Assembly (NCBI RefSeq): GCF_014861365.1
Contig: NZ_RRYW01000005.1
Coordinates: 1 to 64,000 of the forward strand
Origin: Psychrobacter sp. FME6
GTDB lineage: Bacteria; Pseudomonadota; Gammaproteobacteria; Pseudomonadales; Moraxellaceae
Direction of reading: 5' to 3'
Length of the DNA stretch: 64,000 nt
Shown here: piece after piece, positions 38,795 to 48,239 of the stretch
How the letters are laid out: every line of letters begins with the position of its first letter
Position numbering within the stretch: the stretch's first letter is position 1
The notes under the pieces: generated by a model
Database searches by the model: none
What the model saw: only the letters and a program-made list of their open reading frames with translations
Told to the model about the DNA's origin: nothing
Program-made: the position numbers and the translations under genes

Positions 38795-39520
38795 ATGAGC
38801 CAATCGCCCCATATGTCTATCGCTAGTGCCATTGTTGATAGCGTCAATAACAGTGATAATAATCATAGCGCGAAAAACACCAATGAGCAGTTACGGGCGA
38901 CTATCGGTAAAGTTGTCTGCGTCGGTCGCAACTATGCCGCGCATGCTCGTGAATTGGGCAATGAAGTGCCTACTTCGCCGATGCTGTTTATGAAGCCAGC
39001 GTCTTCAGTTGTTTCTATGCGTGATGGTATTGTGCGTCCAAATCCAGAGCAGTTTGGTGAGACGCATTACGAGGCCGAGCTATGTATTCAGCTGTCAGCA
39101 GATTTATCTGCAGCAACGATTGAACAGGCTAAGCAAGCAATTGGTGGCGTGACCTTAGGGTTGGATTTGACCTTGCGTGAGCTACAATCTAAGCTAAAAG
39201 AAAAAGGTCATCCGTGGGAGCGCGCTAAGTGCTTCGATGGTGCTTGCGTGCTAGGTGATTGGCTTGATCCACAAGCGTTCGCTGACTTCAAAAACGTACA
39301 TTATCAGCTGACTATCAATGATGAGCTCAAGCAAGATGGCGATAGCGCTTTGATGCTATTTCCAGTCTATGAATTACTGGTCAATATCAGCCATGCTTTT
39401 AGCCTGCAAGCTGGTGATGTCATTATGACCGGTACGCCAAGTGGCGTTGGGGTATTGCAGGCAGGTGATGCGCTAATGCTAAAACTTGGCGCGCATCAAT
39501 GGCAAACTCACGTCGCATAA
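38795..39520 (+). CDS. Fumarylacetoacetate hydrolase (FAH) family protein
   Basis: This 241-residue enzyme has the FAH fold: KVVCVGRNYAAHARELGNE near residue 37, the metal site HYEAELCIQ (about 90) and GDVIMTGTPSGVG near the C-terminus. Family members cleave or tautomerise 1,3-dicarbonyl acids such as acylpyruvates or oxaloacetate; the exact substrate is not readable. The length fits the short YcgM-like type. It stands between the amino acid transporter and the lipase-like gene. A terminator follows at 39680-39707. Confidence 0.87.
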   Translation: MSQSPHMSIASAIVDSVNNSDNNHSAKNTNEQLRATIGKVVCVGRNYAAHARELGNEVPTSPMLFMKPASSVVSMRDGIVRPNPEQFGETHYEAELCIQLSADLSAATIEQAKQAIGGVTLGLDLTLRELQSKLKEKGHPWERAKCFDGACVLGDWLDPQAFADFKNVHYQLTINDELKQDGDSALMLFPVYELLVNISHAFSLQAGDVIMTGTPSGVGVLQAGDALMLKLGAHQWQTHVA

Positions 39521-39589
39521 ATGATAAACGAGTTACTTGTTATAAAATCTTTAATAAACATCAATGTAAAAATTATTATTTATAAACAA

Positions 39590-39672
39590 TATAGTGCTAA
39601 CAATTATAGGTTTTTTTAGCCTCTGTCGCACCTGCGCACAGCAAGTAAGAAAAATCTATAGTCAGGAGCAGG
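39590..39672. repeat. MITE-like repeat, copy F (reverse orientation, truncated)
   Basis: The inner arms and core are inverted relative to copy C: TTTTAGCCTCTGTCGCACCT then GCGCACAGCAAGTAAG. Outer arms are short or lost. Confidence 0.6.
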
Positions 39673-39679
39673 TTAAACT

Positions 39680-39707
39680 AACCTCAAATTTGATTTGGGG
39701 TTTTTTT
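39680..39707 (+). terminator. Rho-independent terminator of the FAH-family gene
   Basis: AACCTCAAAT pairs with ATTTGGGGTT (one G-T pair) around a 3-base loop, then T7. Confidence 0.75.
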
Positions 39708-39839
39708 GACGAATGTATTATGATAATAAAAATGTATCGTGACAATAAAACTACCCGATAGTTAAATGATTTTCTTCTGTTTGTCATCTTTACAGGATAG
39801 TATGGCAAACTCCCCTCCATTGCTTGATGTATAAAAATT

Positions 39840-41297
39840 ATGCGCAGTCCAAAATCCCTAAATACCATTCATGATTTATTTGCGACAACTCGGCGTCCAC
39901 CTGAAACCGATAGCGAATCTGACTTTCAAGGTGATGTGTATGAAGAGTTGGATAAGCTTGAATATATTTATATGGATGAGCAGTCAGCAGAAGTTGTAGA
40001 TAATAATGATAGCCAGCCGTATCAACCTATCTCTTTGGTTGATTTTTTTGAAGGCTTGGCCCAGCTTGCAACGATGGGCGTGGTTGAGGTCACCGATATC
40101 GTAGAGGCCATCCATCGTGAAGTTCTGTTACGTCCGTTAGGGCGTTTTAATGAAGGCAATCTCAATCGATGGCAGCGCGGTATCACGGGGCGAATTTATG
40201 GCACGGTACGCAATGCGATGCAATTGGTTGGCAACAACATCGCTGTTGGACTGCGACTCTATAACAATGTTGTGAAACCAAAAAAAGTACAACCGCTACC
40301 GAAAAACTTACGCCGCCTCGTTAATATTTTAAATGGCGTGATGGGCGATCATCTCATCAATCATGACAATCCACTGGCAGTTTCGATGACGTTGTATGAT
40401 AAAAATAATTGTATTCAAAGTGGCGAGTTATCAGGGCGGGTGATTGTTTTATGCCACGGGCTTTGCATGAGTCATTTAAGCTGGCAGGTATCTGGAGAGG
40501 ATAATCTAGGTGATACGCTGGTCAACAAGATGTCAGATTCGACCGTTTTGTATTTAAATTACAATACAGGTCGCCGTATCTCTAGTAATGGACGCAGCTT
40601 TGCTAGAGTGTTGCAAAACATGCTCGATAGTCATCCTGATATCACCCAGATCGATTTAATCGGTCACAGTATGGGGGGGTTGGTGAGTCGTAGCGCGCTG
40701 TTTTATGGTAAAGAACAAGGCTTTAGCTGGGTGGAGCGCGTCGGCAATCTTGTCACTTTAGGCTCGCCGCATCATGGCGCGAGTTTGGAGCGGATTGGTA
40801 ATTTTGTGCAATATAAAATCGCTAAACTGCCTTTTGCAGGGTCATTGGCCAAGTTGGGCGATTTGCGTAGTGCGGGTATTATTGATTTGCGTTATGGCAG
40901 TATTCGCGATGCCGACTGGAAGTCTTTAGAAGGGCGCAGTGTATTGCCAGCAGAGTTCCGTCATCCAACGCGCCTACCTTTGCATGTGAATACCTATTTA
41001 GTGGCGGCGGCTATGATTGAGACGCATTATGAAAATAAAACCACAAGCTTACTGGGTGATGGACTGGTTTCAGTAGAATCGGCACTTGGTGAATATACCG
41101 AAGAGCATACTTTGGCAGTACCAGAGGGTCATAAGGCGATTTTTTATGGTGTCAATCATATGAATCTCATTTATAACGATAGAGTACATCAGCAAGTCGT
41201 TGCTTGGCTGTTAGAGAATAAACTGGGCGATGCACATGAAGAAAAATATGGCATTGACTCTCGTATCTACTCTTATCCGGTAGAGGATGAAGCTTAA
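39840..41297 (+). CDS. Lipase-like alpha/beta hydrolase with long N-terminal extension
   Basis: This 485-residue protein has an N-terminal helical extension of about 180 residues with no family I know, then an alpha/beta hydrolase core. The oxyanion block is VLCHGLCMSHLSWQ. The nucleophile is Ser277 in GHSMGG, followed by LVTLGSPHHGAS. The expected Asp and His follow later (GDGLVS, GVNHMNL). It resembles triacylglycerol lipase or PGAP1-like esterases. No signal peptide is seen, so it is probably intracellular. Substrate unknown. A strong terminator follows. Confidence 0.82.
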   Translation: MRSPKSLNTIHDLFATTRRPPETDSESDFQGDVYEELDKLEYIYMDEQSAEVVDNNDSQPYQPISLVDFFEGLAQLATMGVVEVTDIVEAIHREVLLRPLGRFNEGNLNRWQRGITGRIYGTVRNAMQLVGNNIAVGLRLYNNVVKPKKVQPLPKNLRRLVNILNGVMGDHLINHDNPLAVSMTLYDKNNCIQSGELSGRVIVLCHGLCMSHLSWQVSGEDNLGDTLVNKMSDSTVLYLNYNTGRRISSNGRSFARVLQNMLDSHPDITQIDLIGHSMGGLVSRSALFYGKEQGFSWVERVGNLVTLGSPHHGASLERIGNFVQYKIAKLPFAGSLAKLGDLRSAGIIDLRYGSIRDADWKSLEGRSVLPAEFRHPTRLPLHVNTYLVAAAMIETHYENKTTSLLGDGLVSVESALGEYTEEHTLAVPEGHKAIFYGVNHMNLIYNDRVHQQVVAWLLENKLGDAHEEKYGIDSRIYSYPVEDEA

Positions 41298-41307
41298 ATA
41301 ATAAAAG

Positions 41308-41350
41308 CAATAAAAACCCCTCAAGCATCATACTTGAGGGGTTTTTATTG
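41308..41350. terminator. Bidirectional terminator between the hydrolase and hslO
   Basis: CAATAAAAACCCCTCAAG and its exact complement flank a 7-base loop between two convergent genes. Confidence 0.88.
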
Positions 41351-41366
41351 CTCATTCGGTTAAATA

Positions 41367-42347
41367 CTACTCAGCAAATATCGCTGCCACATCGTCTTTA
41401 TTAAACTTGTAAACTTCACCGCAAAATCCGCAATCCATCTCAAAAGTTCCGCCTTGCTCTTCGACGATATCTAACGCTTCCGCTTCACCGATTTGCTCGA
41501 TGGCTGTCTCGCATTTCTCGCGAGAGCAGGTACAACCAAAAGATAATGGCACAGGAGCAGGAGCAACGACATTTTCTTCATTATATAAGCGATAAAGAAT
41601 TTCGTTAGTATCCAGCGTGGTCAGCTCTTTTGCCTTGACCGTGCGGGTTAAAATGCTCAAACGCGTCCACAAATCATCATCGATACCAGCGTCTTCATTT
41701 TGCTCGACTTCATAGGTTTCTGCCGCCGTACGCGGTAGCATTTGTACCAAGATACCACCAGCTTGCAAGCCATCAGAGGCCAAGTTAATGAGCGTCGGGA
41801 TTTGTGCCGATTGCTTTTGATAATGGGCTAAGCAGTCCGCCAAATTGTCATGGCTACGCTCAACGATACCTTGATACGGTTCGCCGCCTTCGGGCTGGAT
41901 ATTAATAAACAGCACGCCTTGCCCCGTCGCACCCAGCTCAGCAAAAGCTTCTTTGGCATGGGTCATGTTTTCCCAAGCCTGTACTTGCGCTTCAGTGTCA
42001 CCTTTCCAGCTGGCAAGCGCGCGGATGATACCGTTTTGGTCACACTCAGCCATCGCCCAATTGAGTAAGCTATCGCTATCAGATGATTGCAATTGAATCG
42101 ACAAGCGGCCGTTGATTTTAACGGTGCTGATTAGCAAGCTCGCTGCCGTTAGCATCTCGCCCAATAAACGTTTCAGCGCTTCGGGGTAGGGCTTTTGGGC
42201 AATAGTGCTCGCATAGCTGCGTGATAGGCGCACCACATCACCGCGCACTGGTGAATCTTCAATAAAAAAGCGTTGACGGACGTCGTTTTCGCTATGGTTG
42301 TCAGTGGTTTGGTCGTCATTACTTGGGGTCTGCGTATCTTGTGTCAT
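41367..42347 (-). CDS. hslO: Redox-regulated chaperone Hsp33
   Basis: This 326-residue cytoplasmic chaperone is switched on by oxidative unfolding. The zinc-binding cysteines that act as the redox switch are present near the C-terminus: the CTC of FGCTCSREK and the CGFC of MDCGFCGEVY, with the usual 30-odd residue gap. The N-terminal RFFIEDSPVRGDVVRL also matches. Length is slightly more than the E. coli protein (about 290). The start codon has no strong ribosome site. Monocistronic. Confidence 0.93.
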   Translation of the reverse strand: MTQDTQTPSNDDQTTDNHSENDVRQRFFIEDSPVRGDVVRLSRSYASTIAQKPYPEALKRLLGEMLTAASLLISTVKINGRLSIQLQSSDSDSLLNWAMAECDQNGIIRALASWKGDTEAQVQAWENMTHAKEAFAELGATGQGVLFINIQPEGGEPYQGIVERSHDNLADCLAHYQKQSAQIPTLINLASDGLQAGGILVQMLPRTAAETYEVEQNEDAGIDDDLWTRLSILTRTVKAKELTTLDTNEILYRLYNEENVVAPAPVPLSFGCTCSREKCETAIEQIGEAEALDIVEEQGGTFEMDCGFCGEVYKFNKDDVAAIFAE

Positions 42348-42733
42348 AGGTCGTTTATAGTATTAAGAAGTTGTTAGCTTTATGGGGATTCATCGTGATT
42401 TATCAATTGTGCTTATAGATTTTTCAGTATTTTGAAGGGAGGTATAAATAATAAATGTCAGTATGAATTTTTTAAACAGCGATGAATATACTTGCTCATA
42501 GCGTTTGTTTTATTTGATAGCCCAAAGTGTATAAGCCTGAAATTATTAAATATAACACTCATCAAAAAAAGTTTACCTTCGCACGCCAATTTGTTGTACA
42601 GTAACATTAAGTTGCATTGTGATAAGTAATAGCAACAACCGCATGGATGCGTGGCAATCAGGTCAACGAATAAGACTTACGTCGTCCAAGCACTCATTCA
42701 ATCTTGTGTTAATGTGATAAAAGGATGTATCCC
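42348..42733. other. Intergenic region before gltI
   Basis: The 386 bp lie between divergent hslO and gltI and must carry both promoters. AT-rich sequence only; no gene, RNA or repeat was recognised. Confidence 0.4.
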
Positions 42734-43717
42734 ATGAGCTACTCACTTTCCAAACCGTTGACTCTGGCTGCCTTTATGGCGCTAGGCCTAGCAGGTTGTA
42801 ATAACAGCAATCAAGCCACCACTGAAGCGACGCCAGCAGATGGTGAAAACACCACAGAAGCGGCAGCAAATGCTAATGGCACCTTAAAAAAGATTAAAGA
42901 CTCGGGCACTATCGTAGTCGGCCACCGTGATTCCTCTATTCCATTTTCTTATATCGCTGACGATCCTAATCAGCCGATTGGTTATGCGCACGATTTAGAG
43001 ATGAAAGTGGTGGATGCGGTAAAAGAAAAACTGAATATGCCCGATCTAAAAATTCGCTATAACCTCATCACCTCGCAAACGCGAATTCCATTGGTACAAA
43101 ACGGTACGGTAGACTTTGAGTGTGGCTCAACCACCAACAACGAAGAGCGTCAAAAGCAAGTTGGTTTCTCTAACGGCTTCTTTGAAATTGGTACGCGTCT
43201 ATTGACCAACAAAAACTCTGGCATTCAAGACTTTGAAGACCTAAAAGGTAAAACACTGGTCACTACCGCAGGGACGACCTCAGAGCGTTATATCCGTCAG
43301 TACAATGACGAAAACAAAATGGATACCAATATCATTTCAGCAAAAGATCATGGCGAAGGCTTCCTGATGCTAGAAAATGGTCGTGCTGATGCCTTTATGA
43401 TGGATGATGTGTTGCTGGCTGGCGAAAAAGCCAAAGCAAAAAATCCTGATGAATGGGTCATCGTTGGTGAACCACAATCGTTTGAGATTTATGGTTGTAT
43501 GATGCGTAAGGATGACCCTGAATTCAAAGCGGTCGTTGATGAAGCGTTAGCCAATGTCTTTAAGTCAGGCGAAATCAATGCCATCTATGACAAATGGTTC
43601 TTAAACCCAATTCCACCAAAAAACGTCAATCTAAACTTTGAGATGTCTGACAACTTAAAAGCCCTGATTGCCAATCCACATGATGGTACTCAGCCGAAAG
43701 TTGCGACGGCAGAATAA
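42734..43717 (+). CDS. gltI: Glutamate/aspartate ABC transporter binding lipoprotein GltI
   Basis: The product is 327 residues from the chosen start. Lipobox LAGC lies after the hydrophobic signal. The binding-domain line is VVGHRDSSIPFSYI, followed by NLITSQTRIPLVQNG and ECGSTTNNEERQKQVGFS, all features of GltI-type glutamate/aspartate-binding proteins. The start at 42734 was preferred over the ATG at 42725 because AAGGA lies eight bases upstream. gltI is the first gene of the gltIJKL cluster. Confidence 0.9.
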   Translation: MSYSLSKPLTLAAFMALGLAGCNNSNQATTEATPADGENTTEAAANANGTLKKIKDSGTIVVGHRDSSIPFSYIADDPNQPIGYAHDLEMKVVDAVKEKLNMPDLKIRYNLITSQTRIPLVQNGTVDFECGSTTNNEERQKQVGFSNGFFEIGTRLLTNKNSGIQDFEDLKGKTLVTTAGTTSERYIRQYNDENKMDTNIISAKDHGEGFLMLENGRADAFMMDDVLLAGEKAKAKNPDEWVIVGEPQSFEIYGCMMRKDDPEFKAVVDEALANVFKSGEINAIYDKWFLNPIPPKNVNLNFEMSDNLKALIANPHDGTQPKVATAE

Positions 43718-43813
43718 TGGTTGTTTTTTAGCATAGCTTGCTTACGCGTGCCGACTGAGATCAATGTCTGTCTGCGCACGTAGGCTTTTTAACCGTTGTT
43801 CGGAGAGACGACC

Positions 43814-44560
43814 ATGAATTATAGCTGGAACTGGGGTGTGCTCTTTGAGCAAACGGGTATCGGTAACGAGCTTTATCTCCATTGGATGATTACGGGTCTT
43901 GGCTGGTTACTATTGATTGGTAGTATAGCCTGGGCTATAGCCATGGTCGTGGGTACTGTGTTTGGCATCATGCGCACCTTACCCAATAAAGCCGCCCGTG
44001 CAATTGGTACGGCTTATGTGACTTTTTTTCGTAATATTCCTTTGCTTGTTCAACTATTTTTTTGGTTTTATATTGCCCCTGGTTGGCTCACGCCGACGAT
44101 TCAAGAGTGGTGGTATAAAGACTTGTCTCCAAATACCTCCGCCATGCTATCAGCGAGTATTGGTCTTGGCTTATTTACCGCGGCGCGTATTGTCGAGCAA
44201 GTACGTACTGGTATCGAATCGTTGCCTGAAGGGCAAATCAATGCCGCCTATGCGCTGGGATTCAGTATTCCACAAGCTTATAAAGAAGTGCTGTTACCAC
44301 AAGCGTTTCGCGTTATTCTTCCCCCGCTTAGCTCAGAGCTGACCAACTGTTTTAAAAACGCGTCGGTGGCGTCTTTGGTCGGGGTCATGGAGCTGATTAG
44401 CCAGACCAAAACCATCAGTGAATATACCCAAAACAGCCTCGAAATTTATACCTATGCGACCATTATTTATTTGGTATTTAATCTGTCGTTGATAGCTATT
44501 ATGGGATTAATCGAGCGTAAATTGCGCGTGCCTGGGCTTATTGCAGGGAGTCAGAAATGA
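43814..44560 (+). CDS. gltJ: Glutamate/aspartate ABC transporter permease GltJ
   Basis: The product is 248 residues from the chosen start. It is an inner-membrane permease with EAA loop EGQINAAYALGFSIPQAY and the block FFRNIPLLVQLFFWFYIAPG. The family's N-terminal segment begins MNYSWNWGVLFEQTG. GGAGAG lies six bases before the ATG at 43814; a TTG at 43796 also keeps the frame open. The next permease gene starts in the ATGA overlap of its stop codon. Confidence 0.92.
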   Translation: MNYSWNWGVLFEQTGIGNELYLHWMITGLGWLLLIGSIAWAIAMVVGTVFGIMRTLPNKAARAIGTAYVTFFRNIPLLVQLFFWFYIAPGWLTPTIQEWWYKDLSPNTSAMLSASIGLGLFTAARIVEQVRTGIESLPEGQINAAYALGFSIPQAYKEVLLPQAFRVILPPLSSELTNCFKNASVASLVGVMELISQTKTISEYTQNSLEIYTYATIIYLVFNLSLIAIMGLIERKLRVPGLIAGSQK

Positions 44561-45228
44561 ATATGATGACTGAGCTTGCAACGGCTTATCCAGGTTTGAT
44601 GGGTGGCATGATTACCACTCTAAAAGTATTGTTTTTGGCCATTCTTGGTGGTATTAGTTTGGGTACGGTATTGGCGTTGATGCGCTTATCTGGTATCAAG
44701 GCGTTAGAAATTCCTGCCAAGCTATACGTCAATTACTTCCGCTCAGTCCCGCTATTACTGGTATTGCTGTGGTTTTATTTTGCTGTACCGATGATTTATT
44801 TTTGGATAGCCGGTAAGTATCTGCAACTTGATACTGCTTTTACCTCGTGTGTGGTCGCTTTTATGATGTTTGAGGCGGCTTATTTTTCAGAGGTGGTGCG
44901 CGCTGGTATTCAGTCGATTGGTAGTGGGCAGGTCAATGCAGCGAAAGCGCTGGGCATGACCTATGGGCAGACCATGCGTTTGGTTATTTTGCCGCAAGCA
45001 TTTCGTAAGATGCTGCCATTAATTTTGCAGCAATGTATTATTTTATTTCAAGATACGACCCTGGTCTTTGCCATCGGTTTGACGGACTTTTTCCGTGCCG
45101 CCTATGTTCGTGGTGAGTTAATGGGTTTATTAACGCCTTATATCTTAGGGGCGGGTGCTGTTTATTTTGTCATTAGTTTAAGCGCGTCGATTGGCGTGCA
45201 GCAATTGCAAAAGCGTTTCAGATTTTAA
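44557..45228 (+). CDS. gltK: Glutamate/aspartate ABC transporter permease GltK
   Basis: The 223-residue partner of GltJ has EAA loop SGQVNAAKALGMTYGQTM and FRSVPLLLVLLWFYFAVP. The start overlaps the gltJ stop (ATGA), a sign of coupled translation. The stop codon TAA at 45226-45228 is immediately followed by a MITE-like repeat that separates it from gltL. Confidence 0.92.
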   Translation: MNMMTELATAYPGLMGGMITTLKVLFLAILGGISLGTVLALMRLSGIKALEIPAKLYVNYFRSVPLLLVLLWFYFAVPMIYFWIAGKYLQLDTAFTSCVVAFMMFEAAYFSEVVRAGIQSIGSGQVNAAKALGMTYGQTMRLVILPQAFRKMLPLILQQCIILFQDTTLVFAIGLTDFFRAAYVRGELMGLLTPYILGAGAVYFVISLSASIGVQQLQKRFRF

Positions 45229-45374
45229 TATAGTAAGTTCAATATAAAAGCGGTACAGCGGGACTGGTATACATTTTTTGCAGCCTCTGTCAGCGTAGAC
45301 ACAGCAAGCAAGAAAAATTTATACCAGTTCTGCGTCATATCATAATGTATCTGTTTTATTTAGAACCAACTATA
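45229..45374. repeat. MITE-like repeat, copy G (inside the glt cluster)
   Basis: The 146-bp element starts TATAGTAAGTTC and ends GAACCAACTATA. Its core is in reverse orientation: GCAGCCTCTGTCAGCGTAGA then CACAGCAAGCAAG. It lies directly after the gltK stop and 98 bp before gltL. Confidence 0.8.
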
Positions 45375-45472
45375 GTTTTAGATTTTAATAATAAAAGTAT
45401 CTTTAAAAATATTTCGCTTTAGAAGCTTTATTTAATAAATATTGTCGAAAATAATGTGGTTAGGAGCCAGTG

Positions 45473-46276
45473 ATGAGCAATGCTGATACGTACCTAAATG
45501 CCTTTGGCGGACTGGTCACCGATAATGGTCATGCTAGTGATGAGATGGTCATTAAAATGACTGATGTCAGCAAGTGGTATGGCGATTTTCAAGTACTGAC
45601 TGACTGTACCGCGCATGTGCACAAAGGCGATGTGGTAGTCGTTTGTGGTCCATCGGGTAGCGGTAAGTCGACCTTGATCAAGACAGTCAATGGACTGGAA
45701 CCTTTTAAAAAAGGTGAAATCTTGGTCAACGGTATCTCTGTTGGCGCAGCAAAGACCAATTTACCCAAACTCCGCAGCAGTGTCGGTATGGTGTTTCAGC
45801 ATTTTGAGCTGTTTCCGCATCTAACGATTATTGATAACCTGACGGTCGCCCAAGTCAAAGTATTGGGCCGTAAAGAGTCTGAGGCTAAGCAAAAGGCCAT
45901 GGCTTATCTAGACCGTGTCGGACTCACAGTACAGGCAGCGAAGTATCCCGCTGAGCTGTCTGGCGGTCAGCAGCAGCGGGTAGCGATTGCTCGCGCGCTT
46001 GCGATGGACCCAGTCGCCATGCTGTTTGATGAACCAACCTCGGCGCTTGATCCAGAGATGATTCAGGAGGTGCTTGATGTCATGGTCGAGCTGACCCGCG
46101 ATGGCATGACCATGATGTGTGTGACTCATGAGATGGGCTTTGCCAGTCAGGTCGCCAACCGTATTATCTTTATGGATGAGGGGCATATCGTTGAGAACTG
46201 TAGTAAGGATGAGTTCTTTGAAGGTGCAAAAAGTGACCGCGCGCAAATGTTCTTATCAAAAATTTTGAATCATTAA
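45473..46276 (+). CDS. gltL: Glutamate/aspartate ABC transporter ATP-binding protein GltL
   Basis: The 267-residue ATPase of the glt system has Walker A GPSGSGKST, Q-loop VFQHFELFPHLT, signature [15 protein letters not shown], Walker [14 protein letters not shown] and H-loop CVTHEM. AGGAG is six bases before the ATG at 45473; a GTG three bases earlier is less likely. It is 244 bp from gltK because of the repeat, so it may have its own promoter. A terminator follows. Confidence 0.92.
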   Translation: MSNADTYLNAFGGLVTDNGHASDEMVIKMTDVSKWYGDFQVLTDCTAHVHKGDVVVVCGPSGSGKSTLIKTVNGLEPFKKGEILVNGISVGAAKTNLPKLRSSVGMVFQHFELFPHLTIIDNLTVAQVKVLGRKESEAKQKAMAYLDRVGLTVQAAKYPAELSGGQQQRVAIARALAMDPVAMLFDEPTSALDPEMIQEVLDVMVELTRDGMTMMCVTHEMGFASQVANRIIFMDEGHIVENCSKDEFFEGAKSDRAQMFLSKILNH

Positions 46277-46301
46277 AGATAGCATTTAAGATTAATTTAT
46301 C

Positions 46302-46331
46302 AAAAGCGTCTATTTTTAGGCGCTTTTTTTG
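46302..46331 (+). terminator. Rho-independent terminator of gltL
   Basis: AAAAGCG(T)CTA and TAG(G)CGCTTTT form a short stem ending in T-rich sequence, 26 bp after the stop. Confidence 0.65.
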
Positions 46332-46447
46332 GTCATTGATTTATCGATTTAACAATCCTGTTAATGTCAGTGACTGTGTGTATACTGATATAATGGCGGT
46401 CAATTATCCCAAAATGAAAACAATCCCCCGTCTATATTGGAGCCAAT

Positions 46448-47731
46448 ATGAGCGCAGAAACTATATTACCATCAACCACATCCCCATCATCCATGTCGAA
46501 AGAGTCGAAAGAGTCTAAACAAGGCATTGTTATCATTGGGGCAGGTTTGGCAGGCTGGCATGTTATTGATGCCATTCGTGCTAAAGATAAAGACATTCCG
46601 ATTACTTTAATCACAACAGATGATGGCGACCGTTATCACAAGCCCATGCTAACCATGGCGATTAGCCAAAAGAAAAGCGCGGCAGATTTGGTGCGAGCGA
46701 CTGGTATTGATGCTGCAAAAGCCGCGCAAGTAACCCTACTGGCCAATACGCAGGTGACGGATATTGATGCTGCCACGCAACAATTACAGCTTGTCTCGGC
46801 GCTGCGCTCAGATCCTGTTTATACCAATTACGCAACGATCAGCTATGACAAGCTGGTACTGGCGATGGGTGCGCATCCTATTTTTCCCCAAAGCCTACCA
46901 GAAGATTTGGTTTGGCATGTCAACCATATCGAGCGCTTTGGGCAATTACAAGAAAAGCTAGCAGCAGGTAGCCAGCATGTGGCTATTGTTGGTGCAGGCA
47001 TGGTGGGTACTGAGATTGCCGAGGATTTATTAAAAGCGGGTCATCAAGTAACATTGATTGATTTAAATGATGCGCCGCTATCACAAATGCTGCCAGCAAA
47101 AGCCACTGCGCGTATTGCCCAAGCAGTGAAATCGCAAGGGATTAACTTTTTGGGCGGCTATCAGGTAACAGATGTTATTCGTATCAGTGATGGTAACCAT
47201 GGTGAAAAGTTGCAAGTCAGCTATGAGCCGCTTCACTCTGATTCAGAAGATAGCGCTGCTAAGTCAACTATACAAACAGAGCCATTGATTGTCGACCATA
47301 TGATTGCCAGTACGGGTTTGACGGTCGATGGTAAATTGCCAACAGCGGCAGGAGTCGAGTTTGATCGCCGTACTGGTATCGTAGTTGATGCGCCGACGCT
47401 GCGTACCAACACCGATAATATTTATGCCATCGGTGATTGTATGTCGATTAATGGTGTTGCTTGCCGTTATGTGGCCCCGTTACGCGCGCAGGCAGCGACC
47501 ATTGCTGATGATATCTTAGGTTTAGAACATAGCGGCTATGAGCATAAACCGCCGATGATTCGTCTAAAAAACAAAGCAATATCGGTCATGGCAACAGGTG
47601 TGCCGCAAGCTTCTGGTAACTGGCAAGTGAGCAGTGAAAATGATGATGAGCTTATCATGGACTTGCTCGATGATAACAATGAAGTCAGTGCGACGGTAAC
47701 GATTAAAGCACCGCCAACGGTTAAAGTCTAA
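46448..47731 (+). CDS. FAD/NAD(P)-dependent reductase, rubredoxin reductase-like
   Basis: This 427-residue protein has a two-dinucleotide-binding flavoprotein fold. FAD site GIVIIGAGLAGWH is near residue 26 after a Ser/Lys-rich N-terminal extension. The NAD(P) site is VAIVGAGMVGTE (about 178), and NIYAIGDC closes the FAD domain. The layout and the YHKPMLTMAISQKKS block resemble rubredoxin-NAD reductases (RubB/AlkT type), which pass electrons to rubredoxin for alkane oxidation; no rubredoxin gene is adjacent. GGAG precedes the ATG by five bases. A hairpin terminator is at 47976-48015. Confidence 0.82.
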   Translation: MSAETILPSTTSPSSMSKESKESKQGIVIIGAGLAGWHVIDAIRAKDKDIPITLITTDDGDRYHKPMLTMAISQKKSAADLVRATGIDAAKAAQVTLLANTQVTDIDAATQQLQLVSALRSDPVYTNYATISYDKLVLAMGAHPIFPQSLPEDLVWHVNHIERFGQLQEKLAAGSQHVAIVGAGMVGTEIAEDLLKAGHQVTLIDLNDAPLSQMLPAKATARIAQAVKSQGINFLGGYQVTDVIRISDGNHGEKLQVSYEPLHSDSEDSAAKSTIQTEPLIVDHMIASTGLTVDGKLPTAAGVEFDRRTGIVVDAPTLRTNTDNIYAIGDCMSINGVACRYVAPLRAQAATIADDILGLEHSGYEHKPPMIRLKNKAISVMATGVPQASGNWQVSSENDDELIMDLLDDNNEVSATVTIKAPPTVKV

Positions 47732-47769
47732 TCGTTGCAAGATTAAACCGTGTCTATATCCAGAATTTG

Positions 47770-47914
47770 TATAGCCAGGTCTAAATAAAAAAGAATCATT
47801 CACATTAACGTGCTACTGCTAGAATTTCTTTCTAGCTTGCTGTTCGCAAGCGTGACAGAGGCTGCGAAAAATTTATAGCAATAGCACTGTACGCTTTAAG
47901 GTTAATCAAGTATA
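47770..47914. repeat. MITE-like repeat, copy H
   Basis: The 145-bp element starts TATAGCCAGGTCTAAATAAA and ends TTAATCAAGTATA. The inner arms GTGCTACTGCTA and TAGCAATAGCAC flank the core TAGCTTGCTGTTCGCAAGCG then TGACAGAGGCTG. Confidence 0.8.
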
Positions 47915-47975
47915 GTTTAATTATAATAATAGATCTAAAGCTTGATTCTCAATTTTTATTACCGCCATTCTCATC

Positions 47976-48015
47976 AAAAAGCCAGCCGTGCAGTAAATGC
48001 CTGACTGGCTTTTTT
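47976..48015 (+). terminator. Terminator-like hairpin
   Basis: AAAAAGCCAG pairs with CTGGCTTTTT over a 20-base loop containing CCGTGCAG. It lies 245 bp after the reductase stop. Confidence 0.6.
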
Positions 48016-48239
48016 GTGTCAAATGTTTGCCATGTTTTTATGGTATCTTTTATAGAGTAGTTATTTCTATAACTTAATTAAATGATACATATTGTATTGC
48101 TGTGATTGACAGGCTTTCATTGATAGCGTTATAGTAGTTCACACGATGTAAGACCTATTCAAGGAAGAAGGACTTGTCTACAGGCGATTAATAAGCACAA
48201 TTTATACGTGCCATAAAAAGTAAAACGAAAGGACTCGTT

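Larger units (their letters stand above)
39521..39839. other. Spacer with a truncated repeat and terminator
   Basis: The 319 bp hold MITE-like copy F (about 39590-39672) in reverse orientation and a terminator. No gene was recognised. Confidence 0.5.
47732..48239. other. Intergenic region with a complete repeat and a terminator
   Basis: The 508 bp hold MITE-like copy H (47770-47914) and a terminator at 47976-48015. The promoter of the acyl-CoA synthetase gene should lie in the last 200 bp. No gene was recognised. Confidence 0.5.
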
